The position numbers and the translations under genes are program-made. A model generated the notes under the pieces. That model saw nothing but the letters and a program-made list of their open reading frames with translations, searched no databases and was not told the origin of the DNA. Below are positions 8,860-17,727 of a DNA stretch of 64,000 nt, piece after piece (positions within the stretch are counted from its first letter, which is position 1; every line of letters starts with the position of its first letter). The DNA comes from Clostridiales bacterium (GTDB taxonomy: Bacteria > Acidobacteriota > Aminicenantia > Aminicenantales > UBA8522): positions 1 through 64,000 of the forward strand of contig JARYMI010000014.1 in NCBI GenBank assembly GCA_029907205.1, in the 5' to 3' direction.

Positions 8860-9324
8860 TCAGTCTGGAGAGGTCAGAGCTTTAAGAGTAAAATTCCTGT
8901 AATGTTCGATGACATCCTCGATGAGCTCTTCCTTGCTCATCTTTATGACCTTGCCGGGAGGTAATTCACTCAGAAAGGACTCTTCATTTTCCTGCCACGG
9001 GCTTTTTGCCGTTTTCCTTCCCCTGATCCGCAAACGCAGCTTCAGCTCTACTGAATTTTTGGGCAACGAGACGATATAGTGAAATTGATCTGCCTTGGAA
9101 TGGGGGAAACTGAGCCGGAGATGAATTGATCTCCCCTTCAGTGTCCCAAATTTGCCCTTTATTCCATATCCCTTAAGTTCTTCGACCAAGCTTTCGAACG
9201 CAGGTTCAGCGATAAATTCGCAAAATTGCTTAAAATTTTCGTCCGTTTCACGCCTGCATCTTTCAAGAACTGCGATATTATCGAAACAGGCTCGCAAACC
9301 GTTTTTCCAATCTCTTTTGGACAT
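8860..9324 (-). CDS. conserved hypothetical protein
   Basis: 154-residue soluble protein of unknown function, not assignable to a named family by eye. It has a charged helical N-terminus (MSKRDWKNGLRACFDNIAVLERCRRE), a middle of alternating beta-type strands (SIHLRLSFPHSK, FHYIVSLPKNSVELKLRLRIRGRKT) and a helical C-terminus (SKEELIEDVIEHYRNF). There is no signal peptide or membrane segment. The frame is clean, the codon use matches the neighbours, and the stop sits 2 bases from that of the convergent peroxiredoxin-like gene. These points support a real gene rather than a shadow frame. Confidence 0.7.
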   Translation of the reverse strand: MSKRDWKNGLRACFDNIAVLERCRRETDENFKQFCEFIAEPAFESLVEELKGYGIKGKFGTLKGRSIHLRLSFPHSKADQFHYIVSLPKNSVELKLRLRIRGRKTAKSPWQENEESFLSELPPGKVIKMSKEELIEDVIEHYRNFTLKALTSPD

Positions 9325-9645
9325 CTTACGTTAAGACTTCTTTTCCTATTTTTGATGATATTAGCACATTTTGCATGAATTTTAAACGATTGATGAATGA
9401 GAAAAATCGTTCTGCGCCTGCAACTCCAATATTTTACCTAAGATCCGCGGGCAATTTAACAGAATTGTGAAAATCCTTGTGAATAACGTGTGATTATCTT
9501 TTCTATCTTCTTGAAATTATAAAAGATCTGGCTCTTTGCACAATTTTTGTGCAACTCGAACCTTATCTAAAATGACTCTCGAACAGCAAGGATCTTTCCC
9601 TTAATTCTCCTGGATAGCGGCAGAAATATTCGCGGTTTGCCGCCG
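9325..9645. other. 321-base intergenic region with palindromes
   Basis: Lies between two minus-strand genes. It holds a 19-base palindrome, ttgcacaa-ttt-ttgtgcaa (9536-9554, 8-bp arms), without a following T-run, so it is more operator-like than terminator-like. A second imperfect structure, tagcggc (9615-9621) with gccgcta (9642-9648), overlaps the stop codon of the GT9 gene. No credible coding frame was seen. Confidence 0.45.
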
Positions 9646-10596
9646 CTAAGAGAGGCAAAGAAGACTCGATATTTTTGCCCAAACATTATCAAAACTCAGG
9701 CTGCCGACAGATTCAGCCGCCAGAAGATGAACTCGGCCGTAAGGCTTCCAGGCGATCGCCAGGTCTTTTCGGAAGAGAGCCAGGACCTCAGTCCCGCAGG
9801 CGGCCGCCAGGTGAGTGACACCGGAATCGTTTCCGAAATAAAGATCTGCCTCAGAAAGAAGCCTCGAAAGCGTGGACAGCGATGGGAGATGGATCCAAGA
9901 CCAGCCCCCAGGGAGAGAAGCCTTCGTGAGTGTTACCCGTATCCTTTCCTCTGCTTCTCCTGTAACGACAACGCCGCATACTTTTTTTCTTGCAAGGCGT
10001 TCGATTACAGCTAAGAAGTTGCGAATCGGCCAGCATTTCTTCTCACTCCCGCTTCCCGGATGAACAACAACAAACTTGACTGCGGTCTCCTTGGCCATCT
10101 CCTTCCCCAAAACGCCGGCGCCGCCGACAGAAGGCAAGTGCAACAACGCGCATTCTTCAAAAGAAACGGCCTCCTTCCCCTCGTTCAAGCCGACCTTCAG
10201 GGTTTTTTGAAAAAAGAAGCGACTCATCTGTTGCCGACTTCGGCCATCGTAGGAAAAAAACACACAAGCGCCGGCACAGATCAAGCCCAAGTTTTTCTCA
10301 AGAACCGAATCTTTCTTCTCCGAGAACCAGCCTATTAGAGAGTCGAATTCTCTAAGCCAGCGAACCTGTTCAGCCGCGGGATCTTGGGCGCTAGAAAAGA
10401 GGGGCAAGAGCCGTCTTGAGTCCTCCTCAACGACATTATTTATAATCCCGGCTTCCTCAAGAAGCTGGCCGCAGGTCCTGCGGCAGACCAAGGTCAGGTT
10501 GGCAGCGGGATGCATCCTTCGGATAAGCTGAATCGAAGGAAGAGCAATAAGACAGTCGCCCAGGCCGCCCAATCGAAAAAGAAGAGCGTTTTTCAT
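9646..10596 (-). CDS. glycosyltransferase family 9 (heptosyltransferase-like)
   Basis: ADP-heptose:LPS heptosyltransferase-type GT-B enzyme, 316 residues, expected on the cytoplasmic face of the inner membrane. The N-terminal RLGGLGDCLIALPSIQLIRRMHP is the classic GT9 start. The C-terminal half has the donor-site motifs VVVHPGSGSEKKCWP and DLYFGNDSGVTHLAAACG. Length fits the family (about 310-360). A second GT9 lies at 48422-49519 and the heptose activation enzyme rfaE2 at 29654-30178, consistent with heptose-containing surface glycans. Acceptor specificity cannot be read. Confidence 0.85.
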   Translation of the reverse strand: MKNALLFRLGGLGDCLIALPSIQLIRRMHPAANLTLVCRRTCGQLLEEAGIINNVVEEDSRRLLPLFSSAQDPAAEQVRWLREFDSLIGWFSEKKDSVLEKNLGLICAGACVFFSYDGRSRQQMSRFFFQKTLKVGLNEGKEAVSFEECALLHLPSVGGAGVLGKEMAKETAVKFVVVHPGSGSEKKCWPIRNFLAVIERLARKKVCGVVVTGEAEERIRVTLTKASLPGGWSWIHLPSLSTLSRLLSEADLYFGNDSGVTHLAAACGTEVLALFRKDLAIAWKPYGRVHLLAAESVGSLSFDNVWAKISSLLCLS

Positions 10597-10749
10597 CTCT
10601 GTTTCATCGGAACAAAAGCGCCGGCTGTTTTCAGCAGAAAAGGGAAAAATGATTTATAAGGTGGGCAGAAGTTTTCTCCAGCCGGCCCAAGAAAACTTGA
10701 TTATATTATATCCCACTCGCCGCAAAAATCAACCCTTTTCCGGCCTCAT

Positions 10750-11952
10750 TCAATCGCTTTTCTGGATGAATTTCGCGAAATTCTTGCCAAACTCCTCCCC
10801 TCTCCTTAGGTCCTCTCTTGTGGGGCTGCCCCTAAAGACAAAGTCTCCCCATAACTCCCATTTCGCTGGTTCAATGATCTTCTTCAGTTCCTTCAGTGCG
10901 CCGCCGCTCCAGCCATAACTGCCGAAATACGCTGCCTTTCTGCCCTGAATTCTCTTGTCTACAGCCATTTCCAACACGTCTGCAACTGGCGGAAAGAGCT
11001 TGACTTCATAAGTCGGAGCGCCGATCATCACGGCTTCCTTCGACCAGAGAGAAGGAAGAATGTAGCTGACGTGAGTTCTTGCCGCATCAAAAATTTCCAG
11101 GGGAATTCCTGTCTGGGAAATCCCCTGAGCCACGGCGTTCATCATCTTCTCGGTGTGCCCGTACATAGAGCCGTAAACCAACGTTATCCCAGGTTCTCTC
11201 TTGTTTGAAGCGTACTCGGCCCATTTTTTATAGAGCTGGATGATGCACTGAGGGTCGCGCCGCCAGATCAACCCATGAGAAGGAGCGACTATATCTATAG
11301 GGATCGCCGCTAATTTCGCGAGGGCGTCGAGAACACGAGAGCTATAATTGGCAACGATATTTGAATAGTAGCGCAAGGCTTCTCTCTCATAAAACCCCAA
11401 GTGGCCGCACTCATCATCATAGATGCCGCCGCTGATTGTGCCGTAGCCTCCAAAGCCGTCGCAGGAGAACAGAATCCGCTGGGACGTCTCGTAAGTCATG
11501 ATCGTTTCCGGCCAGTGGACAAACGGCGTTGAAAAGAACCGGAGCGACTGCTGGCCGAGCGGAAGAGTCTCCCCGTCGGCCACGGCCCGGACGCGGTCCT
11601 CGATCGAGAAAAAGCCGCTCAACATCTCCTGAGTTTTTGCTGATCCCAGGATGACAGCGCGGGGGGCGAGCCTCCGAAAAGTCCGCAGCAGCCCCGAATG
11701 ATCAGGCTCCATATGATTGACCACGACATAGTCAATCTGGGAAATATCGGTTATCTCCTCAAGTTGAGAAAAGTATTCATCGGCCGTGCTGGACTTGGCC
11801 AGGTCAATGACGGCTTTCTTTTCGCCCATGACAAGATAGGAATTGTACGATACGCCTTCCTGGCTGATGGGCCAAAGGCCCTCAAAAAGGTCAGTCGTGC
11901 GGTCATTTACGCCTATCCAATAGACGCCAGGTTTAATCTCCCGTGGGGACAT
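10750..11952 (-). CDS. flavodiiron protein (FprA-type A flavoprotein)
   Basis: Reduces O2 to water or NO to N2O in the cytoplasm of anaerobes. The N-terminal metallo-beta-lactamase-like domain carries the diiron ligands: H80-x-E82-x-D84-H85 (NHMEPDHSG), His in FVHWPETIMTY, Asp in SCDGFGGYG and His in VAPSHG. The C-terminal flavodoxin domain begins near residue 250 (ITLVYGSMYGHTEKM) and includes GAPTYE. About 400 residues is the usual length for class A, with no rubredoxin extension. The start at 11952 is preferred over one 14 codons upstream because 'gaggagg' lies at the right distance before it. It implies an anaerobic or microaerobic lifestyle. Electron donors are not in the window. Confidence 0.93.
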   Translation of the reverse strand: MSPREIKPGVYWIGVNDRTTDLFEGLWPISQEGVSYNSYLVMGEKKAVIDLAKSSTADEYFSQLEEITDISQIDYVVVNHMEPDHSGLLRTFRRLAPRAVILGSAKTQEMLSGFFSIEDRVRAVADGETLPLGQQSLRFFSTPFVHWPETIMTYETSQRILFSCDGFGGYGTISGGIYDDECGHLGFYEREALRYYSNIVANYSSRVLDALAKLAAIPIDIVAPSHGLIWRRDPQCIIQLYKKWAEYASNKREPGITLVYGSMYGHTEKMMNAVAQGISQTGIPLEIFDAARTHVSYILPSLWSKEAVMIGAPTYEVKLFPPVADVLEMAVDKRIQGRKAAYFGSYGWSGGALKELKKIIEPAKWELWGDFVFRGSPTREDLRRGEEFGKNFAKFIQKSD

Positions 11953-12093
11953 CTGCGGAACCTCCTCGTTCTGGAGTATACTTGAAGCTCTCACTATACC
12001 GTATCTTCAGGCATTTTTCGAGGCCCGGTCGCCAGGCGTCCTTTTTACAATCTTCTCCGTTTATGGTAAAAAACGAGAGGAAATAAAACAAAA

Positions 12094-13038
12094 ATGGCCC
12101 GGCGAAGAAAACACCTGTCTCTTGTGCTCAAACTTGTTTTCAGCCTTGCCATCCTCATTTTCATCCTGACCACTCAGACATCGGTCAAGGACATTCTGGT
12201 CAAGTTAAAAGGAGTCAACCTTATTTGGCTTCTCATCTCGTTTTCTCTGCACGCCTTTGGGCTGTTCGCGAGCGCCGTCCGCTGGCAGATTCTCGCCCGG
12301 GCTCAGGGGGATGACATTCCTTTGGGCTACCTGGCCAAATCCTATCTTGTCGGGACGTTCTTCAATAACTTCCTTCCCACCCGTTTTGGAGGGGATGTCG
12401 TTCGTATCTGGGACGGGTCACGCTATTCCAAATCGCTCCTTAAGTCCTCGGCTATCGTCCTGGTCGAACGTTTCACGGGCATCATCGTCCTCTTCCTTTT
12501 CGCCGTTCTGGCCTCTCTTTCCCGAATCGATATGGCTCGCCGGATTCCCGTCATCTGGGTTTCGTTGCTGCTCGGTCTTATGGGGCTGGCAATTATCTTC
12601 GCCTTTTTTGCGCCCTTTTCTCGCCGACTGCTCATGGCTCTCCCCGGAAGAGGGCTCCTCGATAAGGTGAGGCAACAAATTTTGGAGTTTAGAGAAACAA
12701 TCCTTCACTACAGGACGCAAAAGGGCCCTTTCCTTCTCGCCACCTTCTGGGCTCTGCTCCTTCAGCTCAACGTGATCGTTTACTATTTTCTGATTGGCAA
12801 GGCTCTCCACCTCAAGATCCATTTCATCGACTATTTCATCTTTATCCCGATCGTCCTTGTCATCCAGCTCATTCCCGTCACCATCAACGGCCTGGGGCTC
12901 AGAGAAGGATCGTATATCGAGATCTTCAAGTTTTACGGCATTTCTGCTGATACAGCGTTTTCTTTTTCCATCATCGACGTGGCGTTCGTTTTGATCATCG
13001 GTTTAGCCGGAGGGGTCATCTACGTCACAAGGAAGTGA
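12094..13038 (+). CDS. lysylphosphatidylglycerol synthase TM region / flippase-like (UPF0104) membrane protein
   Basis: Integral membrane protein of 314 residues with about eight hydrophobic segments. Family signatures are RWQILARAQG near residue 63 and the loop SYLVGTFFNNFLPTRFGGDVVRIW (about 86-110), followed by VLVERFTGIIVLF and, near the C-terminus, PVTINGLGLREGSY. This is the membrane part of MprF-type proteins without the synthase domain. Members are proposed lipid or glycolipid flippases, so any function here is inferred. 'gagagg' at 12075-12080 precedes the ATG. One base separates its stop from the EnvC-like gene, so they probably form an operon (12094-16537). Confidence 0.85.
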   Translation: MARRRKHLSLVLKLVFSLAILIFILTTQTSVKDILVKLKGVNLIWLLISFSLHAFGLFASAVRWQILARAQGDDIPLGYLAKSYLVGTFFNNFLPTRFGGDVVRIWDGSRYSKSLLKSSAIVLVERFTGIIVLFLFAVLASLSRIDMARRIPVIWVSLLLGLMGLAIIFAFFAPFSRRLLMALPGRGLLDKVRQQILEFRETILHYRTQKGPFLLATFWALLLQLNVIVYYFLIGKALHLKIHFIDYFIFIPIVLVIQLIPVTINGLGLREGSYIEIFKFYGISADTAFSFSIIDVAFVLIIGLAGGVIYVTRK

Positions 13039-13039
13039 A

Positions 13040-14227
13040 ATGGCGGCGCGTCCCTATTCCGAAGCTCATTTCGCGAAATCTATTCTGACGACCGTCCTCC
13101 TCGCTTTGACTTTGTCCTCGTGCCCTGGGGCGTTGGCCCAGCAAGACATTGCAGAGCTTGAAAAACGCCTGGCCAAAATAAACGAGGAAATCCAAGTTCT
13201 CGAGGCGAAAATCCGGCAGGAGAAAGCAAAAGAAGCAACTCTCCTCTCTCAACTGGACAGCATATCTTGGCAAAAGAAACTGATCAGGAATGAGCTCAGC
13301 CTCCTGGCCATCCAGATGGAAAAAACAACCCGAGAGCTTTCCTCTCTCAAAGATGACATCACCAAATTGAAAAAGAAACTCGAGCGAGAACAGCAGGGGA
13401 TGGAACAAACCCTGGTAACCCTTTATAAGTACGGAAAATTCAACTTCCTCCAGTTCCTGCTCGAGACAGAAAACATAAGCGCCCTCTTTGCAGAAAGCAA
13501 ACACCTCAGCCTTCTGGCTAACCATCAGCAGACGATCATCAGCGATTACCTCAAGACTATATCCGACCTGAAAGAGGCTGAGAGTTCTCAAGAAGCAAAG
13601 AAAGAAGAACTTGTCCAGCTTATCCGGGATACAGATCAGAAGAAGAAGGAGTTAGAGGCTCAAGAAGCCGAAGGCAGGGAACTCATCCGGAAGATTCAGA
13701 TAAACAAGAAAAATTATGAGCAGGCCTTGAAGGAACAGAGTGAGAGGGCCGAGCAGCTCCAGTCTTTAATGAAAAAGTTAGCCGCCCAGGAAATCACTCT
13801 TCCCTTCAAGTTCGTCCCTTTCTACGAGAAAAAGGGCAAGCTGCCCTGGCCGATTTCCGGCAAAATCATCACCCGGTTCGGGCTGGAGCGACACCAGCAA
13901 TTCAACACGATCACGATGAACAACGGAATCGAGATTTCTCCCCAGAAAGGAAGCTCTGTTGTCAGCTCTATCCACCCAGGAAAGGTCGTGTTCGCGGATT
14001 ACTTCCAGGGCTACGGAAATCTGCTGATCATAGACCATGGGATGAATTATTACTCGCTCTACGGCCACTGTGCCGAATTTCTGGTCAACAAGGGCGACCT
14101 TGTCAAAGAGGGGCAGGCCATCGCCATCGTCGGGGATACCGGGTCGCTTAAAGGCATCTCCCTCTATCTCGAGATCCGCTTCAGGACGAAACCGCTCGAT
14201 CCCTTGCAATGGCTCAAGAGAAGATGA
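13040..14227 (+). CDS. EnvC-like murein hydrolase activator (degenerate M23/LytM domain)
   Basis: Periplasmic coiled-coil plus LytM protein of 395 residues. A signal peptide (SILTTVLLALTLSSCPGALAQ) is followed by a long coiled coil (about residues 35-245, with the break typical of EnvC near QTLVTLYKYGKFNFLQFLLE). The C-terminal LytM domain covers about residues 270-395. Catalytic residues are missing: the usual HxGxD appears as NNGIEIS, and the HxH strand appears as LYLEIR, although HGMNYYSLYGHC is kept. Loss of zinc ligands is characteristic of EnvC/NlpD activators, which switch on amidases rather than cutting peptidoglycan. The S41-like and YibQ-like genes follow directly, the conserved EnvC neighbourhood. 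Confidence 0.85.
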   Translation: MAARPYSEAHFAKSILTTVLLALTLSSCPGALAQQDIAELEKRLAKINEEIQVLEAKIRQEKAKEATLLSQLDSISWQKKLIRNELSLLAIQMEKTTRELSSLKDDITKLKKKLEREQQGMEQTLVTLYKYGKFNFLQFLLETENISALFAESKHLSLLANHQQTIISDYLKTISDLKEAESSQEAKKEELVQLIRDTDQKKKELEAQEAEGRELIRKIQINKKNYEQALKEQSERAEQLQSLMKKLAAQEITLPFKFVPFYEKKGKLPWPISGKIITRFGLERHQQFNTITMNNGIEISPQKGSSVVSSIHPGKVVFADYFQGYGNLLIIDHGMNYYSLYGHCAEFLVNKGDLVKEGQAIAIVGDTGSLKGISLYLEIRFRTKPLDPLQWLKRR

Positions 14228-14260
14228 TAAAATTAATGATCAATTGCGGAAGACAATTTT

Positions 14261-15397
14261 GTGAAAAAGAAAAAAGTTCTTTTCATCGGCGTGGTTCTCC
14301 TCGCTCCCTTGCTGTTTCTGGTCGAAAAAAGCTCGATCAGGGGGATTTCCGCACTCTCTTCTCCTCCCAAGAATCTCTACCTGCTGGAGACTGTCCTGCG
14401 GTACATCCGGAACGATTACATCGAAGAATTGGACCCCCTCAAGACCATCGAAGGCTCTTTCAAAGGGCTCATCAATTCTCTGGACAGCTGTTCTGGCTAC
14501 CTCGACAAAGAGAACACAGCGCGCTACCTGGAGCAAAAGCAAAGCTTGTATAAGGAGCCAGGCTTAATTCTGTTCAAGAAATACGGCGCTTTCCCTGTCG
14601 TTGTCGGGCTTGTCGAAGGCTCCCCGGCTGAAAAGGCAGGATTGATGTTGGGAGACGCCATCACCGAAATCAACCGCCTGTCCACTCCCACCATGAGCCT
14701 AGCCGAAGTGAACCTCTCTATCAGAAGCAAAGGGGAAGAACCGGTGGAACTCAAAATACTCCGGGAAGACAAGACTTTCGAAGTGAAGGTTGAGAGAACA
14801 TCTCTTCTGGCAGAGCCGTTGACATATTCTCCCTTCGGGGAAACCAGCGGCATTATCAGGATATCCAGGCTGGCTCCTCTCTGTCTGACGATCCTAAGAA
14901 CAAAAGTCATTCCGACTCTGGATAAGAAGAAGAACCCGTTGGTGCTCGATATGCGCACCTGTCAGGAAGGCAGTTTTGAAGAAGCGCGTCAGCTGGTGAA
15001 CCTTTTCCTGAAAGCCGAGTCAATCGGCTATCTTGAGAAGAAAGGGGGAAAAAGAGAGGTCTTTTCTTCCCTTGAGGAACCCGCCCTCCCAACCATCCCG
15101 TTAGTGGTCTGGGTCAGCCAAGCAACCTTAGGGCCGGCTGAAGCCGTTGCTGCGGTTCTCAAGAAAAACAATAGGGCCAAAATCGTCGGCTTGCCCACTC
15201 TCGGCCTGGCCGCTGATAACGAGTTTCTTATGCTCAAGGATGGCACTTCTGTACTCCTCACTTCCGCCATCTTCTGTCTCGATTCCGGAGTCAAGCTGTG
15301 GGGCCAAGGAGTTGAACCCGATATTCACGTCGACGCCAAAGACCTGAGTTTTGCTTCCTATATAAGAAAGTCCAAAAGCCTTATTTCGGCGCCTTGA
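14261..15397 (+). CDS. S41-family C-terminal-processing peptidase homologue, probably inactive
   Basis: CtpA/Prc-like protein of 378 residues: signal anchor (VLFIGVVLLAPLLFLV), N-terminal helical segment (LETVLRYIRNDYIEELDP), PDZ domain (about residues 105-175, VVGLVEGSPAEKAGLMLGDAITEIN) and S41 core. The catalytic elements are altered. The SASASE block that carries the nucleophile reads TLGPAE, putting Gly at the Ser position, and the FGKG lysine block reads TLGLA. Both Ser and Lys of the dyad are therefore absent, though the fold motifs LVVWVSQ, GVEPDIHV and LVLDMRTC remain. It is predicted to be a pseudo-peptidase or adaptor. It starts with GTG and sits between EnvC-like and YibQ-like genes; the three probably act together at the envelope. 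Confidence 0.83.
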   Translation: MKKKKVLFIGVVLLAPLLFLVEKSSIRGISALSSPPKNLYLLETVLRYIRNDYIEELDPLKTIEGSFKGLINSLDSCSGYLDKENTARYLEQKQSLYKEPGLILFKKYGAFPVVVGLVEGSPAEKAGLMLGDAITEINRLSTPTMSLAEVNLSIRSKGEEPVELKILREDKTFEVKVERTSLLAEPLTYSPFGETSGIIRISRLAPLCLTILRTKVIPTLDKKKNPLVLDMRTCQEGSFEEARQLVNLFLKAESIGYLEKKGGKREVFSSLEEPALPTIPLVVWVSQATLGPAEAVAAVLKKNNRAKIVGLPTLGLAADNEFLMLKDGTSVLLTSAIFCLDSGVKLWGQGVEPDIHVDAKDLSFASYIRKSKSLISAP

Positions 15398-15400
15398 TCC

Positions 15401-16537
15401 ATGACATCAGGTCGAACCGGCCGTCTTTATCTCGCCTTCATCGTCCTAACTATTCTTTCCTGCCTGGGCCTGGACTATCTGGGTTGGAAAAAAGGAGAAA
15501 GCTCCTTATTCTTTTCTTGGATTTCTCCCAAAGAAGAAGAGGCCGAACCTCAGCCCCCACTGGCCGAGGTTGTCCTCAACTCTCTTGAGAAACACGGCCT
15601 TCCTCGGGCGGTCGTCCACCGTTCTAAAGACAGATTTGGAGCTGACGAGTTTCGCGTCATCCTTCCCCTCGATTCCTACGCCAGCCTGGCGGCTGACCTG
15701 GAAAATCGGCTTCTCAAGCACGATGCAGCCGTGCACAAAGAAGAAAAGGAAGAGCGCGAAGAGGTCACATTCACATGGATAATCATGGGGAAAAAAGAAG
15801 AAAAACTTTCCCTCCTGTTTAGCTGTCAACGTCCTGTTACGGAAGAGGTGGCTGGTCCGCCTCCGCTGGCCAGGAACAGGGCAGCTATCGTGATTGATGA
15901 CATGGGGTTCAGCCTTGAAGCTCTTCAAGAAATCTGCGACCTGAATATTCCCATCACAATTTCCATCCTGCCCTTGAGTCCTCTTGCCCGAGAAACGGCT
16001 GAAACAGCCAACGAAAGAGGCCTGGAGGTCATGCTTCATCTTCCGTGCGAATCAATCAACCATCAAGAAGGGGATGATGGCACCTTCGGCATCATTCATT
16101 CGAGCATGTCGAACGAAGATGTCAGGATTCTAACGGAAGATTTCTTAGGACGAGTCCCCTTCATCAAAGGCGTCAATAATCATATGGGTTCGAAAATCAC
16201 CCGGAACGAACCGATCATGAGGACGATCTTGGGCCTGCTGGCCGAGCGAAATCTCTTTTTCTTAGACAGCCGGACAACGGCCAACTCCATTGCTTATGAG
16301 CTTGCCAGGCAAATGGGTCTCCGTTCGGCCTACCGCAACGTATTTTTGGATTCCCCTGTGGGCGTAAATTTTTCAGCCCAAAAGCTCGTTGAACTGCTCA
16401 AGCTCTCTCAAGAAACCGGACAGGGCGTCGGCATCGGTCACCCCTTTCCCGAAACTCTCCGCGCCCTCAGGGAAAATATTCACCTGTTCAAGACTTACGA
16501 CGTCGAACCCGTCTTTGCATCCCGGATCGTTTGGTGA
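15401..16537 (+). CDS. divergent polysaccharide deacetylase (YibQ-like)
   Basis: 378-residue protein with an N-terminal membrane helix (LYLAFIVLTILSCLGLDYL). A charged spacer resembling a small domain follows (about residues 50-140), then the divergent polysaccharide deacetylase barrel from about residue 165. Motifs are AAIVIDDMGFS, ITISILPLSPLA, EVMLHLPCESINH, NNHMGSKITRNE, FFLDSRTTA and GVGIGHPFPETL. YibQ homologues usually follow EnvC; whether they deacetylate peptidoglycan is not established. Three bases separate it from the S41 gene. It is probably the last gene of the 12094-16537 operon, since a new promoter can be seen before 16600. Confidence 0.85.
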   Translation: MTSGRTGRLYLAFIVLTILSCLGLDYLGWKKGESSLFFSWISPKEEEAEPQPPLAEVVLNSLEKHGLPRAVVHRSKDRFGADEFRVILPLDSYASLAADLENRLLKHDAAVHKEEKEEREEVTFTWIIMGKKEEKLSLLFSCQRPVTEEVAGPPPLARNRAAIVIDDMGFSLEALQEICDLNIPITISILPLSPLARETAETANERGLEVMLHLPCESINHQEGDDGTFGIIHSSMSNEDVRILTEDFLGRVPFIKGVNNHMGSKITRNEPIMRTILGLLAERNLFFLDSRTTANSIAYELARQMGLRSAYRNVFLDSPVGVNFSAQKLVELLKLSQETGQGVGIGHPFPETLRALRENIHLFKTYDVEPVFASRIVW

Positions 16538-16546
16538 CATCGGGAA

Positions 16547-16575
16547 TTGAATAATTTGGCGTCATCTATTATAGT
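16547..16575 (+). promoter_or_regulatory. sigma-70 promoter for the lipoprotein gene
   Basis: TTGAAT (16547-16552), 17-base spacer, TATAGT (16570-16575). It is followed 24 bases later by the ATG at 16600, with 'aaaggagat' as ribosome site. Confidence 0.6.
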
Positions 16576-16599
16576 AGAATTTAAAAAAGGAGATCAGAA

Positions 16600-17139
16600 A
16601 TGAAAACGGCGAACCCCCTGTTCGTTTTGCTTGCAACGGCTCTGATTCTGTGCTTTGGTCCCTCCTGCAAATCTGTGTCGCCCGACGAAATCAAGAATTC
16701 TGTCGTGATCGAGGACGTCGAGACCAAATGGGTGGCCAAAGTGTATCAACCCTGGCCTCCGAAACTCATCCTCGTCCCGTCCTTTTCCTTTCGGGTCAAG
16801 AACGTTTCGGACAAGCCCCTTAACTACCTGAATTTTAACGCTATTTTCAAGTTCAAAGATGAGCTGGAGAACCTCGGCGATAATTTCCTCGCCGCCATTC
16901 GCAAAGACCCCATCATGCCAGGCGAAAAAAGCCACGTCATTACCCTGAAAAGCAACTTTGGCGTTGAGGGGAAAACCTTGGCTTCTTTCAAAGACAACCC
17001 CCAGTGGAAAATCGTCATCTGCAGGCTTTTTATCCAGTCGAAGGGCTCTCCGCACATCCTTCTCGGGGAGTACGAAATTTCCCGCACGATAGACTTCAAA
17101 GAGCCTGAGCCTGTGGGCATCAAAAAAAAGGAAGATTGA
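16600..17139 (+). CDS. putative lipoprotein of unknown function
   Basis: 179-residue protein with a lipoprotein signal peptide: a hydrophobic stretch (LFVLLATALILCFG) ending in a lipobox-like FGPSC, giving Cys23 as the probable lipidated residue. The mature part is a small beta-rich domain (FSFRVKNVSDKPLNYLNFNAIFKFKDE, GEKSHVITLKS) resembling FxLYD or DUF-type secreted beta-sandwiches. No enzymatic motif was seen and the family cannot be named. It has its own promoter and a good ribosome site. PdaD follows 27 bases later and may be co-transcribed. Confidence 0.75.
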   Translation: MKTANPLFVLLATALILCFGPSCKSVSPDEIKNSVVIEDVETKWVAKVYQPWPPKLILVPSFSFRVKNVSDKPLNYLNFNAIFKFKDELENLGDNFLAAIRKDPIMPGEKSHVITLKSNFGVEGKTLASFKDNPQWKIVICRLFIQSKGSPHILLGEYEISRTIDFKEPEPVGIKKKED

Positions 17140-17166
17140 TAAATCCCTTCAGAAGAAAGACACCCC

Positions 17167-17724
17167 ATGAGCAAAACCATCCCCTCTCGCCTTTTTATCA
17201 CCAAGGGAAGAGGCCAGCACAAGGAAAAACTGGCCAGCTTTGAACAGGCGCTCCGGGACGCGGGCATCGCGCCCTTCAACCTGGTCAAGACATCAAGCAT
17301 TTTTCCGCCCTCCTGCAAACTCATTCCCAAAGAAGAAGGCCTAAAATCTCTCCAGCCAGGCCAAATTGTCTTCCTCGTGATGAGCGAAAACTCAACCAAC
17401 GAGGCTCATCGTCTTATCTCTGCATCGATAGGCCTGGCCATCCCGAACAATCCCATCCATTACGGCTACCTCTCCGAACACCATAGCTTCGGCCAAAATG
17501 AAAAGGAAGCCGGCCATTACGCTGAACAGTTGGCCGCGTATATGTTGGCCACAACCCTGGGCGAAAATTTCGACATTAGCCAGATCTGGAGCGACGAAAA
17601 AAAAGAAAAGGTCTACAAAATCGCGAAAGGCTTGACCGTCAGAACCCGGAGTATCACCCAGACGACCAAGGGAGAGAAAGGGCTCTGGACAACGGCTCTG
17701 GCTGCTGCGGTCTTTATCCCCTGA
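17167..17724 (+). CDS. pdaD: pyruvoyl-dependent arginine decarboxylase
   Basis: Converts arginine to agmatine for polyamine synthesis, using a pyruvoyl group made by self-cleavage. The 185-residue length fits PvlArgDC. The cleavage region is conserved: LVKTSSIFPP contains Ser43-Ser44, where the proenzyme splits so that the second Ser becomes the pyruvoyl cap. Downstream family motifs are GQIVFLVMSENSTNE, ISASIGLAIP and GYLSEHHSFGQNE. There is no signal peptide, so the enzyme is cytoplasmic. Its stop (17724) lies 3 bases from that of the convergent PPIase gene. No agmatinase or spermidine synthase gene is present in the window. Confidence 0.92.
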   Translation: MSKTIPSRLFITKGRGQHKEKLASFEQALRDAGIAPFNLVKTSSIFPPSCKLIPKEEGLKSLQPGQIVFLVMSENSTNEAHRLISASIGLAIPNNPIHYGYLSEHHSFGQNEKEAGHYAEQLAAYMLATTLGENFDISQIWSDEKKEKVYKIAKGLTVRTRSITQTTKGEKGLWTTALAAAVFIP

Positions 17725-17727
17725 GTC

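Noticed and set aside
9536-9554. ttgcacaa/ttgtgcaa palindrome as a terminator
   Set aside because: AT-rich stem and no T-run on either strand; more like an operator.
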